Of a stretch of 29,826 nt of DNA, positions 16,015 through 23,704 are shown piece by piece. The stretch lies in assembly GCA_018365455.1 (NCBI GenBank), contig JAGZJZ010000074.1, positions 1-29,826 of the forward strand. The letters run 5' to 3'. Source of the stretch: Clostridiales bacterium (GTDB taxonomy: Bacteria > Bacillota > Clostridia > Lachnospirales > Lachnospiraceae). Numbering within the stretch: the stretch's first letter is position 1; the number at the start of each line of letters is the position of its first letter. Below the pieces are notes generated by a model that was not told the DNA's origin, ran no database searches, and saw only the letters and a program-made list of their open reading frames with translations. A program made the translations under genes and the position numbers.

Positions 16015-17751
16015 ATGAAAAAGAGAATGAAAACAGTCATAGCACTATTTTGCATGACAGCAATTTTATCAGGCTGCAGCAGCTCAGGCGATTCGGGAAC
16101 AACAATTGCGAAGCAGAATGATAAAGCAGCACAAGGACAGAGTACGGAAAATCAGAGTACCGAAGGCAAAAATTCCGGGAGCCAGGGAAACGACAGCCAG
16201 GAAAGCGCCATTCAGAGTTCCGAAAGCCAGGGTACCGAAAACAAAAATATGGAAGCGGGAGAAATTACCGTTGGTTTTTCCAATGATACGGATAGCTGGG
16301 ATCCCTGTACCGGATTTGGTTACACTGGTTCACCGCTCTATAGTACACTTGTTAAAATCAACGGAGATAATAAACTGGAGAATGACCTTGCTACAGATTA
16401 TCAGATGAGCGAAGACGGATTAACCTGGACATTTAAAATCCGGGATGGCGTTAAATTTACAAACGGTGAAGAACTGAATGCATCCGATGTTGCATTTACT
16501 TTTAACACAACGAAAGAAAAAGCAACTTATGTGGATTTGACAATGCTGGATAGCTGTACGGCGGTTGATGATCATACGGTAGAATTTAAACTAAATAAAC
16601 CATGTGTGACTTTTATTTATACGGTGGCAGGAGCGGGTATTGTACCGGAAGATTCCTATACCGACGATTTTGGCATGGAGCCAATTGGATCAGGACCTTA
16701 TAAATTAACCCAGTGGGATAAAGGTCAGCAGTTCATTTTTGAAGTAAATGAAGACTATTACGGAGAACAGCCGGAAATTAAAAAAGCGGTGTTTCTTGTG
16801 CAGGAAGAAGATGCCCGTTTTGTAGCTGCCCAGTCAGGAGATGTGGACATTGCACTTACATCAGCAACGCTGGCAACCACACAGATTGACGGAATGCGGG
16901 TGGAATCGGTAGACTCCGTTGATAACCGCGGAATTACAATGCCAACTGTACCAGATGAAGGAAAAGTTACAGAAGACGGATATAAGATCGGAAATAATGT
17001 TACTTCCGATCTAGCAGTCAGAAAAGCTATGAGTTATGGAATTGACCGTGAAAAAATCATCAGTGAGGCATTGAACGATTTTGCAAACCCGGCATATTCT
17101 GAATGTGACGGACTTCCCTGGTGGAACGAAGAGGATAAAATCGATACCGATATTGCTTATGCCGTAAAAGGTTTGGAAGATGCAGGCTGGATTGATACAG
17201 ATAATGATGGAATCCGGGAAAAAGACGGGTTAAAGGCTGAATTTAACCTGATGTATTTTGCAGGAGATTCCATGAGGCAGGCAGTAGCCATGTCGGTGGC
17301 AAACCAGGCTAAAGAAAATCTGGGCATTGCAATCAATGTGGAAGGTGTCAGTGCAGATGATACCGTGAAGAGAATGTTCTCCGAACCCATGATCATGGGC
17401 TGGGGATCGGACAGCCCGATGACTTCTTATATGTTATTCCACAGCAGCAATGCCGGAAAAACTGATTTCTATAATCCTGAATTTTTTACAAATGAAACAG
17501 TGGATAAATATCTGGATACAGCTATGAATTCAAAGACATTTGAAGAATCACTGGAATGGTGGAAGAAAGCACAATGGGATGGGACAACCGGTACTTCCAT
17601 GCGGGGTGAGGCACCCTGGGCATTCTATGTGAATATGTCGCATCTGTATTATGTAAAAGACGGACTGGATATTGGTAAACAGAGGATCCATGCACATGGT
17701 GCTGCATGGCCATTGATTGCAAATCTGGCAGAATGGAAATGGAATTCATAA
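16015..17751 (+). CDS. Dpp/Opp-type solute-binding lipoprotein (SBP family 5)
   Basis: A 578-residue lipoprotein, the substrate-capture component of the five-gene importer that follows. The signal peptide MKKRMKTVIALF leads to the lipobox LSGC with lipidated Cys21. Residues about 22-85 are a Ser/Gln/Glu/Asn-rich linker with loosely repeated QSTE/SQG units. The family 5 fold follows: EITVGFSNDTDSWDP, SEDGLTWTFKIRDGVKFTNGE, LNASDVAFTF, EPIGSGPYKL and VRKAMSYGIDREKII. I use the ATG at 16015 because GGGAGG is just upstream and a good promoter lies at 15952-15980; the in-frame start at 15952 would overlap that promoter. Family 5 proteins bind peptides, nickel complexes, and in several anaerobes oligosaccharides. 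Next to galactonate genes, a sugar-acid or glycoside ligand is plausible but not shown. Confidence 0.92.
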   Translation: MKKRMKTVIALFCMTAILSGCSSSGDSGTTIAKQNDKAAQGQSTENQSTEGKNSGSQGNDSQESAIQSSESQGTENKNMEAGEITVGFSNDTDSWDPCTGFGYTGSPLYSTLVKINGDNKLENDLATDYQMSEDGLTWTFKIRDGVKFTNGEELNASDVAFTFNTTKEKATYVDLTMLDSCTAVDDHTVEFKLNKPCVTFIYTVAGAGIVPEDSYTDDFGMEPIGSGPYKLTQWDKGQQFIFEVNEDYYGEQPEIKKAVFLVQEEDARFVAAQSGDVDIALTSATLATTQIDGMRVESVDSVDNRGITMPTVPDEGKVTEDGYKIGNNVTSDLAVRKAMSYGIDREKIISEALNDFANPAYSECDGLPWWNEEDKIDTDIAYAVKGLEDAGWIDTDNDGIREKDGLKAEFNLMYFAGDSMRQAVAMSVANQAKENLGIAINVEGVSADDTVKRMFSEPMIMGWGSDSPMTSYMLFHSSNAGKTDFYNPEFFTNETVDKYLDTAMNSKTFEESLEWWKKAQWDGTTGTSMRGEAPWAFYVNMSHLYYVKDGLDIGKQRIHAHGAAWPLIANLAEWKWNS

Positions 17752-17762
17752 TGAAACTTTAC

Positions 17763-17789
17763 GGGGACAGGCGATTCAGCCGGGTCCCC
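17763..17789 (+). other. Intercistronic hairpin between binding protein and permease genes
   Basis: GGGGAC (17763-17768) pairs with GTCCCC (17784-17789), with an inner GGC/GCC pairing and a GATTCA loop. No T tract follows, so it is probably not a terminator. Such hairpins after binding-protein genes often protect the upstream message and allow more binding protein than permease. Confidence 0.5.
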
Positions 17790-17883
17790 TAATTGCGTTA
17801 GAGCGTGTTTTAAAATTGCATTCTGTCAGCTGTGTTATACATTATATTTTTGTATATAAATTTTGGAAAAAGGAGAAATGAAA

Positions 17884-18879
17884 GTGGGGAAAAAAAGATT
17901 TATTAAGACTACCGGCCGCTATATGATCAGGCTGGTTACACTTTTAATTGCAATCAGTATCATAAGCTTCATTCTGGTAAGTATGTCGCCGGTGGATCCG
18001 GTACAGCAGTATGTGGGCGCTGTACCAAATGTAAGTATGGAACAGAGAGAGAAGATTGCCCAGTACTGGGGACTGGACAAGCCGCCTGTGGAACGGTTTG
18101 GCATTTGGGCGAAATCCCTGCTCCATGGGGATTTCGGAACCTCTTTGATCTATAGAAGACCGGTGCTGGATATTATAGGGGAAAAGTTTGCGGCATCACT
18201 GGCACTTATGATTACAGCATGGCTGCTATCGGGAATCATTGGATTTTCCATCGGCTGTATCATGGGAGCATTCAATGGAAAATGGCCTGACAGAATCTTA
18301 AAAAAGATCTGTCTGACCATGTGTGCCATTCCCACATTCTGGATTGGAATTGTACTGCTGATGGTCTTTTCGGCTAAGCTGGGATGGTTCCCTATGGGAA
18401 TGAGTGTTCCCAAAGGAGTGCCGTCGGATCAGGTCACGATCTGGCAGCGGCTCCACCATCTTATTCTGCCGGCGCTGACACTGAGCTTTTTGTCATTTGC
18501 CAATATTGCACTGCATACCCGGGAAAAACTCACAGATGTATTGGAAAGCGATTATGTGCTTTTTGCAAAAGCTAAAGGAGAGTCCCGGTTGCACATTCTG
18601 AAGAGACACGGTCTGCGCAATATTATGCTTCCGGCAGTTACCATGCAGTTTGGTTCCTTTAGTGAATTGTTTGGCGGATCGGTACTGGCGGAAACGGTAT
18701 TTTCCTATCCGGGACTGGGAGCAGCGGCTTCCGCAGCAGGCATGGGATCAGATGTGCCGCTGTTGCTGGGAATTACGTTATTCAGTGCAGTTTTTGTATT
18801 CACGGGAAATCTGCTTGCAAATATCATTTACGGAGTGGTTGATCCGCAGATCAGGGAGGGATATCAGAGTGAACAATAG
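17884..18879 (+). CDS. DppB/OppB-type ABC transporter permease
   Basis: A 331-residue membrane permease of the DppB type. Near the N-terminus is a membrane span (LVTLLIAISIISFILVSMSP), then the extracellular loop with IAQYWGLDKPPVERF and LLHGDFGTSLIYRRPV, and further spans including CAIPTFWIGIVLLMVFSAKLG. The coupling loop is RHGLRNIMLPAVTM and the C-terminal signature is VVDPQIREGY. I choose the GTG at 17884: AGGAG at 17871-17875 lies 8 bases upstream, while the ATG at 17878 is only 2 bases away and the TTG at 17863 lies before the site. Second gene of the importer operon. It overlaps the next permease start by 11 bases. Confidence 0.9.
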   Translation: MGKKRFIKTTGRYMIRLVTLLIAISIISFILVSMSPVDPVQQYVGAVPNVSMEQREKIAQYWGLDKPPVERFGIWAKSLLHGDFGTSLIYRRPVLDIIGEKFAASLALMITAWLLSGIIGFSIGCIMGAFNGKWPDRILKKICLTMCAIPTFWIGIVLLMVFSAKLGWFPMGMSVPKGVPSDQVTIWQRLHHLILPALTLSFLSFANIALHTREKLTDVLESDYVLFAKAKGESRLHILKRHGLRNIMLPAVTMQFGSFSELFGGSVLAETVFSYPGLGAAASAAGMGSDVPLLLGITLFSAVFVFTGNLLANIIYGVVDPQIREGYQSEQ

Positions 18880-19729
18880 TGTAGCTGAGAGAACGAAAGT
18901 AAAAAAGATGCGCATAAACCGCAGAACACGCACGATTATTACAATTATTGTTATCTTTCTATTTATACTGGGGGTATATCTTGCGGGTACTTTTATGAGC
19001 AATGATCTGATACAGGCTGATTTTTCCCAAAAAGGACTAAAGCCATCCTTAAAGCATCCATTTGGTACAGATTTATTGGGCAGAGATATGTTAGTGAGAA
19101 CGGTAAAAGGTTTGTCAATCAGCATTGTGGTTGGAACGGTTGCATCCACAGTCAGTGCGGTAATTGCACTATTTGTAGGGGTGGCTGCAGCATCCGGTTC
19201 TACCCTGCTGGATCATTTTATTAACTGGCTGATTGATTTAGTCATGGGAATTCCCCACACAGTATTATTAATTTTAATATCATTTGCCTGCGGAAAAGGT
19301 TTAAAAGGTGTTCTGATTGGAGTTGCGGTAACACACTGGACCGGACTGGCACGTCTGATTCGAAGTGAAGTACTTCAGATCCGTTCCCAGCAATACATAG
19401 AAGTATCCAGAAGGCTGGGGCATTCCAGCAGATGGATTACTATTAACCACATACTGCCGCATATGGTTCCCCAGTTTATCATCGGATTAATCCTGATGTT
19501 TCCCCATGCTATCATGCATGAATCTTCCCTGACATTCCTGGGATTTGGGTTGTCACCGGAACAGCCGGCAATTGGAATTATTTTATCAGAATCCATGAAA
19601 TATATTTCCACCGGCATGTGGTGGCTGGCATTTTTCCCGGGACTGATGCTGGTTATCATTGTTCTGTTATTCGACAGGCTGGGTGAAAATTTAAAGAAAA
19701 TCGTAGACCCATACAGTGCACATGAATAG
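18869..19729 (+). CDS. DppC/OppC-type ABC transporter permease
   Basis: A 286-residue partner permease. After a basic start it has a first membrane span at about residues 24-43 (TIITIIVIFLFILGVYLAG), the family motif HPFGTDLLGRDMLVR, several more spans, and the coupling loop with YIEVSRRLGHSSRWITINHILP. It ends with DRLGENLKKIVDP, typical of DppC. The GTG at 18869 is chosen because GGGAGGG at 18854-18860 is 8 bases upstream; the open frame extends to 18650, but that part lies inside the previous gene in another frame. The 11-base overlap with DppB indicates translational coupling. At 286 residues it is a normal length for the family. Confidence 0.9.
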   Translation: MNNSVAERTKVKKMRINRRTRTIITIIVIFLFILGVYLAGTFMSNDLIQADFSQKGLKPSLKHPFGTDLLGRDMLVRTVKGLSISIVVGTVASTVSAVIALFVGVAAASGSTLLDHFINWLIDLVMGIPHTVLLILISFACGKGLKGVLIGVAVTHWTGLARLIRSEVLQIRSQQYIEVSRRLGHSSRWITINHILPHMVPQFIIGLILMFPHAIMHESSLTFLGFGLSPEQPAIGIILSESMKYISTGMWWLAFFPGLMLVIIVLLFDRLGENLKKIVDPYSAHE

Positions 19730-19738
19730 GAGGTTAAA

Positions 19739-20686
19739 ATGTCTGTAATAAGTGATTCACTCAGAGAGCCTGTTCTGCAGGTAAAGGATTTATCAGTTTC
19801 TTTCCATATGTATGATACCGGTCTGGAACAGTATGACCTGAAAGTTATCTCGAATTTAAGCCTGGATGTAAAGCCCGGGGAAATCGTAGCGATAGCCGGA
19901 TCCAGCGGTTCTGGGAAAAGCCTGCTTGCCCATGCGGTTATGGGGCTTCTCCCGGAAAATGCTGCAATATCCGGTGAAATGTTATATAAAGGAGAAGTCT
20001 TAACACAAAAAAAGAAAGAAGCACTGCGTGGAACGGAAATTGCATTGATTCCCCAGTCGGTAGCTTATCTGGATCCGTCGATGCGCATTGGTTCCCAGGT
20101 ATTGGGAGAGCATCCGGGTACAGAAAAGAAAAATGCGCAAAAAGAAGTATTTGAACGGTTTAAACTGAATGAGAAGATTGAAACGTATTATCCGTTCCAG
20201 CTGTCGGGTGGTATGGCGCGAAGAGTCTTGGTTTCCACGGCAATCATCAGCGGCGCACAGCTGATTATCGCAGATGAGCCAACGCCTGGTCTGGATCTGG
20301 AAATGGCATTAGAGGCACTGCAGTGCTTTCGGGAAATGGCGGACAGCGGGAAATCCGTGATATTAATTACCCATGACATTGACCTGGCATTTCATGTGGC
20401 GGACAGGGTGGCTGTGTTTTATGCAGGAACAACGGTAGAGATGGCACCATCCTCCGATTTTATCACAGGACCATCGGCACTGCGGCATCCATACTCCAAA
20501 GCGCTCTGGAACGCGCTGCCCCAAAACGGATTTGAACCCATACCGGGATTTCAGCCATACGCAAAAGCCCTTCCTAAAGGATGTCTGTTTTCACCAAGAT
20601 GTCCTCTTAGGACGAAGGAATGTGAAGAAAAAATACCTATGCAGGAATTGCGTAGGGGAACTGTGAGGTGTATTCATGCAACTTGA
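19739..20686 (+). CDS. DppD/OppD-type ABC transporter ATPase
   Basis: A 315-residue ATPase that powers the importer from the cytoplasmic side. Walker A is GSSGSGKS (54-61), the Q-loop lies in LIPQSVAYLDPSM, the signature is LSGGM (155-159), Walker B is LIIADEPT with Asp179-Glu180, and the switch His is in LITHDI. The C-terminal Opp/Dpp extension is present (HPYSKALWNALPQ, then GCLFSPRCPLRTKEC), including the cysteine pattern that binds an iron-sulfur cluster in some relatives. TAGGAGG precedes the ATG. It overlaps the second ATPase gene by 11 bases, so the two are likely made together as a heterodimer. Confidence 0.93.
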   Translation: MSVISDSLREPVLQVKDLSVSFHMYDTGLEQYDLKVISNLSLDVKPGEIVAIAGSSGSGKSLLAHAVMGLLPENAAISGEMLYKGEVLTQKKKEALRGTEIALIPQSVAYLDPSMRIGSQVLGEHPGTEKKNAQKEVFERFKLNEKIETYYPFQLSGGMARRVLVSTAIISGAQLIIADEPTPGLDLEMALEALQCFREMADSGKSVILITHDIDLAFHVADRVAVFYAGTTVEMAPSSDFITGPSALRHPYSKALWNALPQNGFEPIPGFQPYAKALPKGCLFSPRCPLRTKECEEKIPMQELRRGTVRCIHAT

Positions 20687-21278
20687 AGCTAGAAATGTCA
20701 GTTTTCAATATCATGATAATGCTCCCTGGATTTTAAAGGATGTGAATCTGAAAGTGGAAGAAGGAGAGCGGGTAGGTCTGGTAGGACCCAGCGGCTATGG
20801 GAAAAGTACGCTGCTACGGTTGATGGGCGGTTATATAAAGCCGGATCAGGGAGAAATATTGCTGGATGAAAAACCAATGATTCCCAAAGGTGTCTGTCCT
20901 GTCCAGTTGATCTACCAGCATCCCGAAAAGGCAATTAATCCCAGATGGAAGATGAAAAAAGTACTGGAGGAATCCGGCATGTTCCGGAATGAGGTAATGG
21001 AGGATCTGGGCATCGAAAGTGAGTGGCTGGGACGCTATCCCCGGGAATTATCCGGGGGAGAGCTGCAGCGTTTTTGTGTGGCAAGATCGCTCTTTCATGG
21101 AACACATTTCCTGCTGGCAGATGAAATGAGTACCATGCTGGATGTGATTACACAGGCGCAGATCTGGAAACTAATGCTTAGGGAAGTGGAAAGCAGGAAT
21201 CTGGGGCTACTGATGGTGACACATAATAAAGCGCTGGCTGAGCGGGTCTGTACGAGAATTGTGGATTTGCGTGATTAG
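20676..21278 (+). CDS. DppF/OppF-type ABC transporter ATPase, short form
   Basis: A 200-residue ATPase, partner of the preceding one. Walker A is GPSGYGKS (37-44), the Q-loop lies in LIYQHPEKAINPRW, the signature is LSGGE (125-129), and Walker B is LLADEMS with Asp149-Glu150. The switch His is in MVTHNK. It lacks the 60-120 residue C-terminal Opp/Dpp extension of typical OppF/DppF proteins and ends right after VCTRIVDLRD. The stop is followed by a strong terminator, so this looks like a natural short form rather than a truncation by frameshift. GAGGTG lies about 8 bases upstream of the ATG, inside the previous gene. Confidence 0.9.
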   Translation: MQLEARNVSFQYHDNAPWILKDVNLKVEEGERVGLVGPSGYGKSTLLRLMGGYIKPDQGEILLDEKPMIPKGVCPVQLIYQHPEKAINPRWKMKKVLEESGMFRNEVMEDLGIESEWLGRYPRELSGGELQRFCVARSLFHGTHFLLADEMSTMLDVITQAQIWKLMLREVESRNLGLLMVTHNKALAERVCTRIVDLRD

Positions 21279-21319
21279 AACATGGGCTAGTTTTGAAATA
21301 CAATATAAAATGAATTGTG

Positions 21320-21360
21320 AAAGCACCAGATAATCGGCTTATCTGGTGCTTTATTTTTTT
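21320..21360 (+). terminator. Rho-independent terminator of the Dpp/Opp-type operon
   Basis: AAAGCACCAGATAA (21320-21333) pairs perfectly with TTATCTGGTGCTTT (21339-21352) across the 5-base loop TCGGC, followed by A and seven T residues. A very strong intrinsic terminator. Confidence 0.95.
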
Positions 21361-21438
21361 GATACTATTTTAATAGCAGCTTTGCCGTTAGATGTCTCTC
21401 ATTATTTCTAAAAGATTGTTAAGCTATAAAAAATCATG

Positions 21439-21491
21439 TATGCCATAAATACATTTATGTTATAAATTGCAGTTATGTCATAAATATCAGT
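21439..21491 (+). repeat. Three degenerate 17-18 bp tandem repeats next to the GntR gene end
   Basis: Units at 21439-21455, 21456-21473 and 21474-21491 share TATG-Py-Py-ATAAAT followed by a CAGT-like end; a decayed fourth unit starts at 21492. They abut and slightly overlap the stop codon of the leftward GntR-type gene. AT-rich; role unknown. Confidence 0.65.
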
Positions 21492-22204
21492 TATAATACA
21501 GAATTACCACCTTCCATTTCTAACTGCATATAATGTAAATTTGTACTCAGATGCTCTGCCATAGCTTCTGAGGCAGCCTTTTCATCATGGGACAGAATGG
21601 CATCCACGATTTTTCTGTGGGTCTTGATAGTCTCATCTTTTAGAATTCGCTGGGTAAGAGTAGTTATAAAATCAATACCGCTGCGATCGATAATGGGGAT
21701 GATGCTCTGGAGTACAATGTTTCTGCTGGCACGTGCAATGCAGGCATGGAAGGCGATATCGGATTCCGTATGATCTTTATTGTTTTTAATAAGCTGCTCT
21801 ATTTTTAAACAGAGTTCACTTATTTCACGGAGATCAGATTCGTCTGCGTTGCGGGCTGCAAGCGCTGCCATCTGAGGTTCTATCAGCATTCTTACAGAGA
21901 TCAGATCCATTGCCAGCTGTCTTTTGTCTTTTATGAAGGTAAAGCCAAGGGGATCGTCCACTACACCTGGTTCCTGACAGACAAATGTTCCGGAACCCCT
22001 CCGTATTTCCACGATATTTCTGGATACCAGGATTTTGACCGCTTCCCGGATAGTACTGCGGCCCACCTTCAAGCTTTCCGCCAGCTGGAATTCATTGGGC
22101 AGCTTTTCACCGGCTTTGATTTTATTTGTTATAATTAATTCAATTATTGCATCGGAAACTTTTTCTGCCAACGGTTTATCGGCTATATTTTCAAATTCGT
22201 ACAT
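21491..22204 (-). CDS. GntR-family regulator, FadR subfamily
   Basis: A 237-residue repressor-type regulator on the minus strand. The N-terminal winged helix (about residues 8-75) has the GntR pattern: PLAEKVSDAIIELIITNKI, GEKLPNEFQLAESLKVGRST, REAVKILVSRNIVEIRRGSGTFV. The C-terminal all-helical FCD ligand domain contains the DIAFHACIARAS segment and later His residues that can bind metal, as in sugar-acid-sensing relatives. I use the ATG at 22202-22204 (MYEFENIADK) because TTGGAG lies 9 bases upstream; an open frame continues to 22285 without such a site. It is divergent from a galactonate dehydratase gene, and regulators of this subfamily (for example DgoR) commonly sense galactonate or related acids. 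It probably represses the dgoD unit and possibly the Dpp-type importer. Confidence 0.92.
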   Translation of the reverse strand: MYEFENIADKPLAEKVSDAIIELIITNKIKAGEKLPNEFQLAESLKVGRSTIREAVKILVSRNIVEIRRGSGTFVCQEPGVVDDPLGFTFIKDKRQLAMDLISVRMLIEPQMAALAARNADESDLREISELCLKIEQLIKNNKDHTESDIAFHACIARASRNIVLQSIIPIIDRSGIDFITTLTQRILKDETIKTHRKIVDAILSHDEKAASEAMAEHLSTNLHYMQLEMEGGNSVL

Positions 22205-22287
22205 AGATAGTTTCTCCAAAGGTTCATTAGATAATATTTTTTTGTTAAAATGGAACATGATCAACGATGTTATGCTTAATCGCATTT

Positions 22288-22316
22288 ATTGTATCATGTT
22301 TTTTTTGATTCAACAA
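22288..22316 (-). promoter_or_regulatory. Promoter of the GntR-type regulator gene
   Basis: Read on the minus strand: TTGTTG (22311-22316), a 17-base spacer, and TACAAT (22288-22293) with an extended TGA just before it. It lies about 85 bases upstream of the chosen start and 25 bases from the divergent dgoD promoter. Confidence 0.65.
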
Positions 22317-22340
22317 TTAGTTATTTTGTAGTAAAAAGCA

Positions 22341-22368
22341 TTGACAAATCTTTGCGTTATGATACTAT
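22341..22368 (+). promoter_or_regulatory. Promoter of the galactonate dehydratase unit
   Basis: A consensus TTGACA at 22341-22346, a 16-base spacer, and TACTAT at 22363-22368 preceded by TGA (extended -10). The start of transcription should fall at about 22375, immediately before the operator-like dyad. Confidence 0.72.
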
Positions 22369-22378
22369 ATAGTAAAGA

Positions 22379-22394
22379 CATCAGACGTCAGATG
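22379..22394 (+). promoter_or_regulatory. Operator-like dyad downstream of the dgoD promoter
   Basis: CATCAGACGTCAGATG is a 16-bp dyad with seven of eight pairs matching. It overlaps a second small dyad, GTCAGATGAC, at 22387-22396. It lies 10 bases after the -10 box, a position where a bound GntR-type repressor would block transcription. The match to the neighbouring regulator is inference. Confidence 0.5.
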
Positions 22395-22494
22395 ACATGA
22401 TGTATTCCGGGGAGGAGGCATGATAAGTACTTATAATTGTTAATCGGGATGGACTAAATGGAAAAATACAGATGAGAATATGACAAAATTAAAC

Positions 22495-22522
22495 GAACTA
22501 TAAGGAACTATAACGAACTATA
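22495..22522 (+). repeat. Three tandem 10-bp repeats in the dgoD leader
   Basis: GAACTATA occurs at 22495, 22505 and 22515 with a strict 10-base period, ending just before the ribosome binding site GAAAGG (22525-22530). Either a slippage expansion or three same-face protein contacts. Confidence 0.75.
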
Positions 22523-22539
22523 GAGAAAGGATACATGAA

Positions 22540-23688
22540 ATGAAAATTACAAATTTGAAATTATATATGGTGCAGCCCAGATGGCTTTTTCTAAAGGTTG
22601 AAACGGATGAAGGAATCTGCGGATGGGGAGAGCCGGTTATAGAAGGCAGAGCGGAATCTGTTAAGGCATGCGTGGAAGAAATGAAAACCTATTTAATCGG
22701 CAGTGACCCTAGACGGATAGAAGATATCTGGCAGGTGCTCTACCGGGGCGGTTTCTACCGGGGAGGTCCTATTTTATCCAGTGCAATATCCGGAATTGAA
22801 CAGGCCTTGTGGGATATAAAAGGAAAATATTACAATATGCCGGTATATGAATTTTTAGGAGGCATGTGCCGGAACCACGTTGACGTATACTGCTGGATCG
22901 GCGGAGACCGCCCCTCTGATGTGGGGATAGAGGCAAAACGGCAGCAAGACCTGGGGTTTAAGGCGATCAAAATGAATGCTACGGAGGAAATGGCATATAT
23001 TGACAGTTTCGCAAAAGTAGATGCAGTCTGTGAACGTGTGGCGGCAATCCGTGAGCAATGCGGAAAGTACTTTGGCATTGCGGTGGATTTCCACGGCAGG
23101 GTACATAAGAGTATGGCGAAGATACTGGTGCAGGAACTGAATCAGTTTCACCTGATGTTCATTGAAGAACCGGTATTGTGTGAGAACTACGAGGCACTTG
23201 GGGAAATTGCCAAATACACGGCATCCCCAATCGCTACCGGAGAACGGCTATTTACCAGGTGGGATTTTAAGAAAATCTTCGAACAGGGTGTTGTAGATAT
23301 TATCCAGCCGGATTTATCCCATGCAGGAGGTATTCTGGAGTGCCGGAAGATATCTGCCATGGCGGAAGCCTATGATGTTGCAGTGGCACCCCACTGTCCC
23401 CTTGGACCCATTGCACTGGCTTCCTGCCTGCAGATGGATGCCTGTACACCTAACGCATTTATTCAGGAACAGAGCCTTGGAATACATTACAATCAGGGCA
23501 GTGACCTGTTGGATTATCTGGCTGATCCTAAGGTATTTGAGTATCGAAACGGAGTAGTGCAGATACCTTCAAAACCGGGACTTGGAATTGAAATAAACGA
23601 AACGTATGTGGAAAAGATGGCAGAGGCTGGTCATAACTGGAAGAATCCGGTATGGCGCAACAGCGATGGAACTGTGGCGGAATGGTAG
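22540..23688 (+). CDS. dgoD: D-galactonate dehydratase
   Basis: A 382-residue enolase-superfamily enzyme (mandelate racemase subgroup) that converts D-galactonate to 2-dehydro-3-deoxy-D-galactonate. It has the same length as E. coli DgoD as I recall it, and the functional residues fall at the same numbers: Mg ligands Asp183 (VDFHGRV), Glu209 (FIEEPV) and Glu235 (TGERLF), and catalytic His185 and His285 (APHCPLGP). Other diagnostic stretches are GWGEPVIEGRA, YRGGFYRGGPIL and QPDLSHAGGI. It should be cytoplasmic. The ATG at 22540 follows GAAAGG by 9 bases; an ATG at 22535 is out of frame. It is divergent from a GntR-type regulator and leads a two-gene unit with an aldolase. No galactonate kinase or DgoA-type gene is visible nearby. 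Confidence 0.96.
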   Translation: MKITNLKLYMVQPRWLFLKVETDEGICGWGEPVIEGRAESVKACVEEMKTYLIGSDPRRIEDIWQVLYRGGFYRGGPILSSAISGIEQALWDIKGKYYNMPVYEFLGGMCRNHVDVYCWIGGDRPSDVGIEAKRQQDLGFKAIKMNATEEMAYIDSFAKVDAVCERVAAIREQCGKYFGIAVDFHGRVHKSMAKILVQELNQFHLMFIEEPVLCENYEALGEIAKYTASPIATGERLFTRWDFKKIFEQGVVDIIQPDLSHAGGILECRKISAMAEAYDVAVAPHCPLGPIALASCLQMDACTPNAFIQEQSLGIHYNQGSDLLDYLADPKVFEYRNGVVQIPSKPGLGIEINETYVEKMAEAGHNWKNPVWRNSDGTVAEW

Positions 23689-23704
23689 AAAGGAAGTGTG
23701 TAGG

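Noticed and set aside
18650..18868. 5' extension of the DppC-type frame
   Set aside because: The extension lies inside the DppB-type gene, encodes Cys/Trp/Arg-rich sequence unlike any permease, and GTG 18869 has an ideal GGGAGGG site.
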